A stretch of DNA of 64,000 bases. Origin: Pseudomonas sp. KUIN-1 (GTDB lineage Bacteria; Pseudomonadota; Gammaproteobacteria; Pseudomonadales; Pseudomonadaceae). Positions 1 through 7,354 of this stretch are shown here, one piece after another. The translations under genes were made by a program, and so were the position numbers. Within the stretch, counting starts at the first letter, position 1. Each line of letters starts with the position of its first letter. The stretch lies in contig NZ_AP020337.1 of the NCBI RefSeq assembly GCF_009176725.1, positions 3,727,501 through 3,791,500 on the forward strand, in the 5' to 3' direction. A model generated the notes under the pieces. It was not told the DNA's origin and did no database searches. It was given only the letters and a program-made list of their open reading frames with translations.

Positions 1-1416
1 GCCGTAATTGACACCCTCACTCCAGATAGGCGCTCGGGCAATTGCGTCCAGCAGCGGCGACAGAATGCCCTTGGGAAAATGAGCACGCGACAGCGCGATC
101 ACACCCTTGAGAACGCGCGTACAGTCCTGCTTCTGTTCGGCACTCGGTGTGCCGATCGCCACCATGCGCGTGATGTCGGTGGTACCGCCAAGGTACTGGC
201 CGCCCGAATCGATCAGCAGCAGACCATCACCTTCTATCCGTGCATGCTCCGCCTCGGTAGCGCGATAATGTGGCATCGCGCCATTGGCGTTGAAGCCCGC
301 AATGGTGGCAAAGCTCGGCGAGACATAGCCCGGACGTCGCTCGCGTGCCTGCGTGAGCTTTTCATCAATGGTCAGTTCGCTGACAGGCTCTCGCCCCAGC
401 GCACTGTCCAGCCAGGCGAAGAATTCGCAAAGCGCTGCGCCGTCCTGCTCCATTGCCTGACGGATGTGCGCCGTATCGGCTTCGGTTTTTTGCGACTTCA
501 GTAACGTGCTCGGGTTAAGCCCTTCAACCAGCGTGACCTCGCTGTCCAGGTAATCGAGCAGCCCGCAGGTAACCCGGGCCGGATCGACCAGCAGTCGCGC
601 GTCCTTCGGCAGCTCGCGCAAGGCGGCGCCAATCTGCGTGTACTCCATGAGGTTGATGCCGTCGCGCTCCAGGCGCGCACTTACCGGGTCCGGCACTTTC
701 TTCGAGTCCACGAACAGCGTGACGCTTTGCGGACCGATCAAGGCAAATGCGATGAACACCGGATTGTAGGAAACGTCTGCGCCACGCAGATTGAACAGCC
801 AGGCGATGTCGTCCAGCGTTGCAATGAAGTGCCAGTCAGCCTTTCGCTCGGCGATGATCTGACGAACCCGCGCAAGTTTTGCGCTACGGTCCAGTGACGC
901 CTGGGGAGGCAAATGCTCGTAAATCGGGTGAGACGGCAACGCGGGGCGGTCCTGCCACAGCTCGGTGAGCAGGTCGATATCGGTTCGCAGCCGCGCGCCG
1001 CGCTCATAGAGCCTGCTTGCCAGGGTTCGCGAAGAAGCAACGGCGAGAACCGCCCCATCAACGGCCACCACGCTCTCGGCCTTGGCCTCGTCTGCCAGCC
1101 ATTCGAGCGGACCTTGCTGGCCGGGCACCAGTTTCACCAGCTCGATGCCACTGCCGGCCAGCTCTTTGGTGGCCTGTTCCCAGTAGCGGCTGTCAGCCCA
1201 TATGCCGGCAAAATCCTGGGTGATGATCAGCGTACCGACCGAGCCGTGAAAACCCGACAGCCACTGGCGCCCCTGCCAATAGCCGGGCAGGTATTCGGAG
1301 AGGTGCGGATCCGCTGACGGCACCAGATAGGCATCGATGCGCTCCCTGCTCATCAAGGCGCGGGTTTGCGCCAAACGTTCTGCCACGTCTGAACGGGCAT
1401 TGGATTGCGTGCTCAT
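1..1416 (-). CDS. Xaa-Pro aminopeptidase (M24B family), 3' end missing
   Basis: The reading frame is open from an ATG at 1416 to the left edge of the window, giving 472 codons; the family is usually about 600 residues, so roughly the last fifth is outside. The N-terminal half shows the creatinase-like domain (AYLVPSADPHLSEY, GFHGSVGTLI). The catalytic M24 domain follows, with the first two metal-ligand aspartates visible in LLIDSGGQYLGGTTDITR. The remaining His and Glu ligands lie beyond the edge. The enzyme removes an N-terminal residue that precedes proline and is normally cytoplasmic. The cysteine desulfurase gene ends 57 bp upstream on the same strand, so the two may be cotranscribed. Confidence 0.9.
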   Translation of the reverse strand, partial: MSTQSNARSDVAERLAQTRALMSRERIDAYLVPSADPHLSEYLPGYWQGRQWLSGFHGSVGTLIITQDFAGIWADSRYWEQATKELAGSGIELVKLVPGQQGPLEWLADEAKAESVVAVDGAVLAVASSRTLASRLYERGARLRTDIDLLTELWQDRPALPSHPIYEHLPPQASLDRSAKLARVRQIIAERKADWHFIATLDDIAWLFNLRGADVSYNPVFIAFALIGPQSVTLFVDSKKVPDPVSARLERDGINLMEYTQIGAALRELPKDARLLVDPARVTCGLLDYLDSEVTLVEGLNPSTLLKSQKTEADTAHIRQAMEQDGAALCEFFAWLDSALGREPVSELTIDEKLTQARERRPGYVSPSFATIAGFNANGAMPHYRATEAEHARIEGDGLLLIDSGGQYLGGTTDITRMVAIGTPSAEQKQDCTRVLKGVIALSRAHFPKGILSPLLDAIARAPIWSEGVNYG

Positions 1417-1473
1417 TGACTCTCCTGCTGACCCGGAAATTGACTGCTTTCATTGGTTCAGATAATGGAGCAC

Positions 1474-2664
1474 TCACCGAGCCTGAGCAACCGCCCAGAA
1501 CGCTGGCTCAATCAAAGAGGCGCGAATCAAGTCAGCTGCGCGCGCTATGTCCTGCTCGCGAGTGAAGCGCCCCAGACTCAGGCGTATGGTCTGGCTGGCG
1601 GCCTGCGGGCTCAGTCCCAGGGCGAGCAGGACATGCGACGGCAGGTTTTTCGCCGAGTTGCAGGCGGAGGTGGACGAAAAGGCAAGGCTCTCACCCAGCG
1701 CCGCGACGTCCAGATCGTTATGGGTAAAAGTAAAACTGAGTGTGTGGGCAATCCGCTGCGTGGGACTGCCGTTTATACACACGCCGGGGATCTCGGCCAG
1801 GCGATCACAAAGAAGATCGCTCAAGCGCTGTATTTCAACCGCCTCCTCTTCAAGCACTTCTGCCGCCAGGGCAAAAGCCGCGCCCATTCCGGCGATCTGA
1901 TGCGTCGCCAGCGTCCCGGAGCGCAGGCCGCATTCGTGCCCTCCCCCGTGAATCTGGGCGAGAACACGCTGCTGCGCACGCGGGCCGACATACAAGGCGC
2001 CAATGCCTTTGGGCCCGTAGATCTTGTGTGCCGAGAGCGACATCAAATCCACCGCGAGCTGGCTGAGGTCGATCGGCAGCTTGCCAGCGCCCTGTGCAGC
2101 GTCGACATGCAGCAGCGCCCCGTGCCCACGTACGCGCCTGCCGATTTCGGCGATGTCGTTGACGGTACCCAGCTCGTTATTGACCAGCATCAGCGAGACC
2201 AGAAAGGTATCGTCACGCAAGGCTGCACTGACTGCATCGGCACTGATCAGACCCTCGCTGTCCGGCGCCAGCCAGGTGACATCGACGCCCTGTTCCTCAA
2301 GTTGACGAGCAGTGTCGAGGGTAGCCTTGTGCTCGATCAGGCTGGTGATGATATGACCAGGTCTGCCTCCGGCGGCGGCTTGCCGCTTGGCACGTTCCTG
2401 AGCCACCCCCTTGAGTGCCAGATTGCTGGACTCGGTCGCGCCGGAAGTCCAGATGATCTGCGAGGCTTGCGCACCCACCAGATGCGCAACCTGCTCACGG
2501 GCAAGTTCCACTGCAAGGCGGGCCTTTTGGCCGAACGAATGGGAGCTGGAGGCAGGGTTGCCGAAATTGCCTGACGCCCCCAGGCAATCGACCATCACGC
2601 TGATAACGCGCTCGTCCACAGGCGTGGTGGCGGCGTAATCAAAATACAGCACTGGTTCGTTCAT
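1474..2664 (-). CDS. Cysteine desulfurase, NifS/IscS-like class V aminotransferase
   Basis: This 396-residue PLP enzyme should remove sulfur from cysteine, giving alanine and an enzyme persulfide. The start is taken at MNEPVLYFDYAATTPVD because AGGAA lies just upstream; the frame continues 16 codons further with no better site. The PLP lysine is in SLSAHKIYGPKGIGALYVG. The catalytic cysteine is in SSTSACNSAKNLPSH, where IscS has SSGSACTS. There is no iscU, iscA or sufE nearby, so it is probably a second, stand-alone desulfurase rather than the housekeeping IscS. Its promoter must lie in the AT-rich region shared with the divergent exopolysaccharide operon. Confidence 0.88.
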   Translation of the reverse strand: MNEPVLYFDYAATTPVDERVISVMVDCLGASGNFGNPASSSHSFGQKARLAVELAREQVAHLVGAQASQIIWTSGATESSNLALKGVAQERAKRQAAAGGRPGHIITSLIEHKATLDTARQLEEQGVDVTWLAPDSEGLISADAVSAALRDDTFLVSLMLVNNELGTVNDIAEIGRRVRGHGALLHVDAAQGAGKLPIDLSQLAVDLMSLSAHKIYGPKGIGALYVGPRAQQRVLAQIHGGGHECGLRSGTLATHQIAGMGAAFALAAEVLEEEAVEIQRLSDLLCDRLAEIPGVCINGSPTQRIAHTLSFTFTHNDLDVAALGESLAFSSTSACNSAKNLPSHVLLALGLSPQAASQTIRLSLGRFTREQDIARAADLIRASLIEPAFWAVAQAR

Positions 2665-2882
2665 GCGCGTTCCTCGTTCACAGACCATGAAGAGGATCAT
2701 GCACGAAATCAAATAGAACCAGAAATTATCAATTAGAATTTATATAGACAAAAATAGAATATATAAAAAGGTACCGTCGTAAAAAATCTGTTTATCTCTT
2801 GACGTCTGAGAGAAGCGGTCGGTTGTGTCATTAAATACACATCGGCGGATGATATTTTTTTGACATACATATAAATCAGTAC

Positions 2883-2920
2883 GTTAGATTCACTGCCCTA
2901 CCATTTATCAAAAATCTAAC
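2883..2920. promoter_or_regulatory. Inverted repeat upstream of the exopolysaccharide promoter
   Basis: GTTAGATT at 2883-2890 is repeated in inverted form as AATCTAAC at 2913-2920, with a 22-nt spacer. It ends 18 bp before the putative -35 box, where a dimeric activator could bind. The regulator is unknown. Confidence 0.3.
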
Positions 2921-2938
2921 AGAAACCTGACGAAATAA

Positions 2939-2969
2939 TTGACAGATACCCTGCCGCCACCGATATATA
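2939..2969 (+). promoter_or_regulatory. Candidate sigma-70 promoter of the exopolysaccharide operon
   Basis: A perfect -35 box TTGACA (2939-2944) is followed by the TA-rich run GATATATA at 2962-2969. The -10 is either GATATA at 17-bp spacing or TATATA at 19-bp spacing. It faces the operon and is the best match seen in the leader region. Confidence 0.45.
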
Positions 2970-3148
2970 GGACCGTCAGGCACATTCCGGTTTTACGCAC
3001 ATGCCGCAGAGCATGGCGTCGGAATAATCAGCCGAAGTTGACTGTTGTTCCGTCTCACTCTGTCAGTTATTTCCACGGCGCTTATCAGGCGCTGGCGGAT
3101 GTCTGTTGACTCTCACTTCCTTTTTAAAATGCTGAATGCGTTCGGTGT

Positions 3149-3159
3149 GGCGGTAGCGT
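3149..3159 (+). promoter_or_regulatory. ops element 1 (RfaH recruitment site)
   Basis: The sequence GGCGGTAGCGT is identical to the core ops element known to pause RNA polymerase and recruit RfaH. It lies in the transcribed leader, on the coding strand, 174 bp before the first gene. The following bases are TG. Confidence 0.65.
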
Positions 3160-3210
3160 TGCCTGTTGCAATGCGACCCACTCGACGCTTACGCGTTGAT
3201 TCTGTGTAAG

Positions 3211-3250
3211 CAGTGCCCTGACTGGATCGACACGATTCGGCGGTAGCGTG
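3211..3250 (+). promoter_or_regulatory. JUMPStart-like block with ops element 2
   Basis: The block begins CAGTGCCCTG and ends GGCGGTAGCGTG (3239-3250). This matches both ends of the classical 39-bp JUMPStart sequence found before capsule and O-antigen operons, with a divergent middle and one extra base. It lies 82 bp before the aminotransferase ATG and 90 bp after the first ops copy. The operon contains an RfaH-like gene at 9615-10128, which supports a functional role. Confidence 0.75.
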
Positions 3251-3332
3251 CCCGGCAATCAACGTACCTCTGCGACAGATGCCCGGTCACCCGCTTGGCA
3301 ACGCGCTGATTCAAAGAAACATGGAGGCTTCG

Positions 3333-4454
3333 ATGATTAACGTGACCAAGACGTATCTGGGTGATATCGACCAGTTCAAACGCTACGTCGAAGGCATCTA
3401 CGCACGTGGCTGGCTGACCAATCACGGTCCGCTGGCCAGGGAACTGACGGATCGACTCAAGGACTACCTGGGTGTCAGGCACATTATTCTGACCAACAAC
3501 GGCACCCTGGCTCTGCAAGTGGCCTATCGGGCTCTCGGCCTGAGTGGCAGCGCAGTGACCACGCCATTCAGTTTTGTCGCGACCAGCAGCTCGCTGCAGT
3601 GGGAAGGTATCCGGCCCATCTTTGCCGATATCGATGCTCACACCTGGAACATCTCGCCCAAACACATCGAAAACAGTATTGCCGAAGACACCACTGCGAT
3701 CGTCGCCACCCACGTGTTTGGCAATCCTTGTGACGTGCAAGCCATTGAGCACATAGCCCGCGAGCACAAGCTCAAGGTCGTCTATGACGGCGCACACGCA
3801 TTCGCCGTGCGTCACGCCGGCCAGTCGGTGCTCAATCATGGCGATATCAGCACCCTGAGTTTTCACGCCACCAAACTGTTTCACACCATTGAAGGTGGCG
3901 CGATCATCACCAACGATGACGAACTGGCCAGACAGGCCCATCTGATGTGCAACTTCGGCATTTCCGGCGTCGACCGGATCGATGGGATCGGCATTAACGC
4001 CAAGCTCAACGAGTTCTCCGCCGCCATGGGGCTGTGCGTTCTCGACAATATCGACAGCATTCTCGAACAGCGCGCAGAGATAGCCGATCACTACACCTCA
4101 TCGCTGCAAGACTATCTGGATCTGCAGACACCGCAGGCCGACAGCCAGTTGAATCACAGCTATTACCCTGTGGCCCTGCGCGACGAGCAACAACTGTTGA
4201 GCGTGCGCACAGCACTCAACCAGCACAAGATCAACCCCCGCCGTTACTTCTACCCCTCGCTGGACACCCTTGAATACCTGCAGCCTCAACCCGGCCAGCC
4301 GGTCTCCAGAGCGTTGAGCGAACGAGTGCTGTGCCTGCCGATCTATCCAGGCCTGCTGAGAAGCGAGCAGGACCTGGTGATCCGCACCCTGATCGAAGCC
4401 TGCACTGTGACTGAAGCTGACTACCGGGCTTGCACCGTTGCGCGGGTCTGCTGA
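3333..4454 (+). CDS. DegT/DnrJ/EryC1/StrS sugar aminotransferase
   Basis: This 373-residue PLP-dependent aminotransferase probably makes an amino-deoxy sugar nucleotide for the polysaccharide. Family features are the LTNNGTLALQVAYRALGLSG cofactor loop, TTPFSFVATSSSLQWEGI and the PLP lysine in SFHATKLFHTIEGGAI. The ATG at 3333 is chosen because GGAGG (3323-3327) lies five bases before it; an 18-codon N-terminal extension is possible but lacks a ribosome site. It is the first gene of the operon and is followed after 5 bp by the flippase. No 4,6-dehydratase is adjacent, so its keto-sugar substrate must be made elsewhere. Confidence 0.88.
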   Translation: MINVTKTYLGDIDQFKRYVEGIYARGWLTNHGPLARELTDRLKDYLGVRHIILTNNGTLALQVAYRALGLSGSAVTTPFSFVATSSSLQWEGIRPIFADIDAHTWNISPKHIENSIAEDTTAIVATHVFGNPCDVQAIEHIAREHKLKVVYDGAHAFAVRHAGQSVLNHGDISTLSFHATKLFHTIEGGAIITNDDELARQAHLMCNFGISGVDRIDGIGINAKLNEFSAAMGLCVLDNIDSILEQRAEIADHYTSSLQDYLDLQTPQADSQLNHSYYPVALRDEQQLLSVRTALNQHKINPRRYFYPSLDTLEYLQPQPGQPVSRALSERVLCLPIYPGLLRSEQDLVIRTLIEACTVTEADYRACTVARVC

Positions 4455-4459
4455 CGATC

Positions 4460-5974
4460 ATGCCAGGCAAACATTCCCTCATCCGCAACACCCTTCTGAA
4501 TTACGGCGGGCAGGCTTATGTGCTGCTGATCGGCATTCTGATCATGCCGTTCTATCTGGGCCACCTGGGTGCCGAAGCGTACGGCCTGATCGGTTTCTTC
4601 ACCCTGCTGCAAGCCTGGCTGCAATTGCTGGATGCCGGTCTGTCGCCCAGCCTGGTGCGTGCCGTGGCGCACGGGCGAGACACTCCTGCAAGCAAACACT
4701 ATCTGGGCCGTCTGTTGCGCTCGTTCGAACTGATCTTTCTGCCGATGGCCATGTTCAGCGCCCTGCTGGTCTGTGTCGCCAGCCCCTGGATCGCTGCGCA
4801 CTGGCTGAACGCGAACACGTTACAACCTGACACGCTGACGCATTGCATCACCTTGATGGGCATTATCATTGCCCTGCGTCTGTATTCGACACTGTACAAA
4901 AGCGGCATTCAGGGCCTTGAACAACATGGCTGGCTCAACGCAGCCAATGTGTCGATCGCTACGTTGCGCTATATCGGCGGCCTGGTGCTGGTCAGTCAGT
5001 TTTCCCGGGACCCGCAGGACTTCTTTGAATTTCAACTCGCGGTGGGGCTGATCGAAACCCTGCTGTTTGCTGGCAAGGCCCGCGGGCAGATGCCTGCGCC
5101 ACATTGGCTGACCGGCCTGGACTGGCCATTGATCAAGCCGCTGCTGCCCTTTGCCGCCAGCCTGTCGCTGAGCGCTGTGCTGTGGATTGTGCTGACCCAG
5201 GTGGACAAGGCACTTCTGTCGAATCTGTTGCCGCTGGACCAGTACGGCTACTTCTCACTGGTGGCGTTGATCGCCACCGGCATCGTGATGCTGACCAACC
5301 CGCTGGTTCAGACGCTGCTGCCGCGCCTGACCGTGTTGATGGCCGAGGGGCGGCGCGACGAGATGCACGCCTTGTTTCTGGCCGCCAATCGTCTCGCCTG
5401 TACCTTTCTGTTCCCGCTGGCTGCGGTCATTGCCCTGTATGCAGAGCCATTGATCCTCGCCTGGACCGGCGATCCGGTCGCTGCACGCTGGAGTCGTCCG
5501 GTGCTGGGCTGGTATGCACTGGGCAGCGCCATCATGGCCGCCAGTGCCTTTCAGTTCTATTTGCAATACACCTACGGCCGGATGCATTTGCACCTGTGGT
5601 ACAGCCTGATTTCGACGCTGATCAGCGTGCCGGTGATGATTCTGGCGATCCATTACCAAGGCGTGTACGGCGCGGCGTTGGCGTGGTTTTTTCTGCGTGC
5701 GACGTCCTTCGCGATATGGCCAGTCATCGTGCATCGACATCTGGCGCCCGGTCTTCACCGCCAGTGGTTGAGCGACATCCTGCGTATCAGCGCGATGACC
5801 GCCGCAGGCCTGGTGGTCAGCGCCCCCGTCTTCAATCTGATTGCCGGTGAAAGCCGTACCAGCCTGCTTCTGGCACTCGCACTCAGCGGCCTTGTCACGC
5901 TGACGCTGGTGGCGGCGAGTCACAGGCCGCTGGCATCGAAACTCTATGTTCTGTTCAGTAAACCGAGTACTTGA
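4460..5974 (+). CDS. Wzx-type oligosaccharide flippase (MOP superfamily)
   Basis: This 504-residue protein is almost entirely hydrophobic, with about 12-14 predicted membrane segments. It begins with the typical N-terminus SLIRNTLLNYGGQAYVLLIG. It should move lipid-linked repeat units across the inner membrane. The ATG at 4460 follows the previous stop by 5 bp; an in-frame ATG at 4430 would overlap the aminotransferase. Long Wzx proteins resemble some Wzy polymerases only in hydrophobicity; the N-terminal pattern and length fit Wzx. Confidence 0.85.
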   Translation: MPGKHSLIRNTLLNYGGQAYVLLIGILIMPFYLGHLGAEAYGLIGFFTLLQAWLQLLDAGLSPSLVRAVAHGRDTPASKHYLGRLLRSFELIFLPMAMFSALLVCVASPWIAAHWLNANTLQPDTLTHCITLMGIIIALRLYSTLYKSGIQGLEQHGWLNAANVSIATLRYIGGLVLVSQFSRDPQDFFEFQLAVGLIETLLFAGKARGQMPAPHWLTGLDWPLIKPLLPFAASLSLSAVLWIVLTQVDKALLSNLLPLDQYGYFSLVALIATGIVMLTNPLVQTLLPRLTVLMAEGRRDEMHALFLAANRLACTFLFPLAAVIALYAEPLILAWTGDPVAARWSRPVLGWYALGSAIMAASAFQFYLQYTYGRMHLHLWYSLISTLISVPVMILAIHYQGVYGAALAWFFLRATSFAIWPVIVHRHLAPGLHRQWLSDILRISAMTAAGLVVSAPVFNLIAGESRTSLLLALALSGLVTLTLVAASHRPLASKLYVLFSKPST

Positions 5975-5977
5975 GCC

Positions 5978-6913
5978 ATGGACGACACTGTAAAAAATAC
6001 CGACGAAACCTGTCTGGCACCGCCGCTGCTGAGCATCATATGCCCTGCCTACAACCAGGAGGCCTTCATCGCTCAGGCGCTGGACGGGCTTTTGGCACAG
6101 CAGACCGATTTCAGGTACGAAATCCTGATCAACGACGACGCCTCCACAGACGCCACCGCGCGCATCATTGCGCACTACGCCGAGCGGCATCCGACGATCA
6201 TTCGGGCCTTCTATCAGCAGGTCAATCAGTACAGTCAGGGCAGAGCGTGCGTCCCGGGCCTGTTTGGCGATGCACGCGGTCGCTACATCGCCTACTGCGA
6301 AGCCGACGACTATTGGACCGATCCGCGAAAGCTGCAGCAGCAAGTGGACTTTCTCGAAGCTCATGCGGATTACGTCATCACCTATCATGACGCGTTCGTC
6401 TTCGATGAGCACGGCCAGTATGGCTTGCAGTTGCAAGGCCATCTGCGCGCCGATGCCTCGGCACTGGAGTTGCAACAGGCAAGACGCCTGTCGACCCTGA
6501 CCGTCTGCTTTCGCAATGTGTTCAGCCAGATGCCACCCGAATTGAGCCTGTGCAGCGCGCCGTTGAACGATATGTGCTGGTGGTCGTTGCTGGGGGCCTA
6601 CGGCAAGGGCAAGTTCATGGCCGGGATCAAGCCGGCCGCTTATCGGATGCACCCTGGAGGGGTGTTCTCGATGCGCAGTGACAAACGCAAGTTGCACATG
6701 AACCTGCAGACCTGCTCAAGCCTGGCCAACTATTACAACCGCCTCGGCAATCAGCCGCTGTACCAGTATTTCCTGATGCAGACGGTGTGCCTGTCGCTGG
6801 CGGCACTCGCCCCACGCCACAAGTTGCAGACGCTGTGCAAAGTGGCAGGCAACGTGATCGGCAACCTGGCCAGGCGCCTGTTGCCAGCCAACGGCAAAGC
6901 TCATGTTCAGTAG
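5978..6913 (+). CDS. Family 2 glycosyltransferase
   Basis: This 311-residue protein has a GT-A fold. It shows LSIICPAYNQEAFIAQALDG, the nucleotide-binding EILINDDASTDATARII, and the metal-binding region YCEADDYWTDPRKLQQQVDF (EADDYW). It should add one sugar of the repeat unit at the cytoplasmic face. It starts 3 bp after the flippase stop, and its last 11 bases overlap the phosphatase gene, so translation is probably coupled. Donor and acceptor sugars cannot be read from the sequence. Confidence 0.88.
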   Translation: MDDTVKNTDETCLAPPLLSIICPAYNQEAFIAQALDGLLAQQTDFRYEILINDDASTDATARIIAHYAERHPTIIRAFYQQVNQYSQGRACVPGLFGDARGRYIAYCEADDYWTDPRKLQQQVDFLEAHADYVITYHDAFVFDEHGQYGLQLQGHLRADASALELQQARRLSTLTVCFRNVFSQMPPELSLCSAPLNDMCWWSLLGAYGKGKFMAGIKPAAYRMHPGGVFSMRSDKRKLHMNLQTCSSLANYYNRLGNQPLYQYFLMQTVCLSLAALAPRHKLQTLCKVAGNVIGNLARRLLPANGKAHVQ

Positions 6914-7354
6914 TGTGCTGGTGGTGTGCGTGGGCAACGTCTGCCGCAGCCCGATGGCCGTCGCGATGCTGCATCAACGCCTGAAAGCCACACAGGTACG
7001 TATTCAGTCGGCAGGCATCGCTGCGTTATCGGGTTCGTCGATCGACCCGACAGCACATGCGGTTCTGCAGTCGCACCGGGTGCAGCCTCAGCGGCATGCC
7101 GCTCGCCAGATGAGTCGCGAGCTGCTGCGCCAGGCCGACCTGATCCTGCTGATGGAGCAGGCGCATTTTTCCGACGTCCTCGACCTTGCCCCGAAGTGCG
7201 CGGCAAAGCCTTTCTGATCGGTAAATGGCAGGACCCGCTCGACATCACCGACCCTTACCGACGACCCGCGTCGGCCTTCGAACAGACCTACGCGCAGCTC
7301 TCACGCTGCATTGACGACTGGCTTCCCCATTTTCAGTCAGGAGCAACAGGATAA
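6903..7354 (+). pseudogene. Low-molecular-weight protein tyrosine phosphatase (Wzb-like), frameshifted
   Basis: The gene starts with MFSSVLVVCVGNVCRSPMAV, which contains the C-x5-R-S phosphate loop of the family. After codon 99 (VLDLAP) the frame runs into a stop at about 7217. The rest of the protein continues in another frame: EVRGKAFLIGKWQDPLDITDPYRRP, including the catalytic DPY loop, to a stop at 7352-7354. Adding one C to the CCCC run near 7189-7192 restores an intact protein of about 150 residues, the normal Wzb size. As written, the product lacks the general-acid aspartate and should be inactive. Wzb normally removes phosphate from the Wzc kinase encoded directly downstream. A sequencing error is the main alternative. 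Confidence 0.8.

Larger units (their letters stand above)
2665..3332. promoter_or_regulatory. AT-rich divergent intergenic region and long leader of the exopolysaccharide operon
   Basis: This 668-bp stretch has no convincing gene. It is much richer in A and T than its surroundings up to about 2940. It separates the minus-strand cysteine desulfurase from the plus-strand polysaccharide operon. It holds an inverted repeat, a sigma-70-like promoter and two ops elements, listed separately. If transcription starts near 2975, the untranslated leader is about 360 nt long, as is common for RfaH-controlled operons. Confidence 0.7.

Noticed and set aside
1453..2574. A 373-codon open frame on the plus strand opposite the cysteine desulfurase.
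   Set aside because: Its protein resembles nothing and it mirrors a gene with clear PLP and cysteine motifs; long antisense frames are common in GC-rich DNA.
5255..6697. A 480-codon minus-strand frame across the flippase and glycosyltransferase genes.
   Set aside because: It is Gln/Arg/His-rich and antisense to two genes with clear family motifs.
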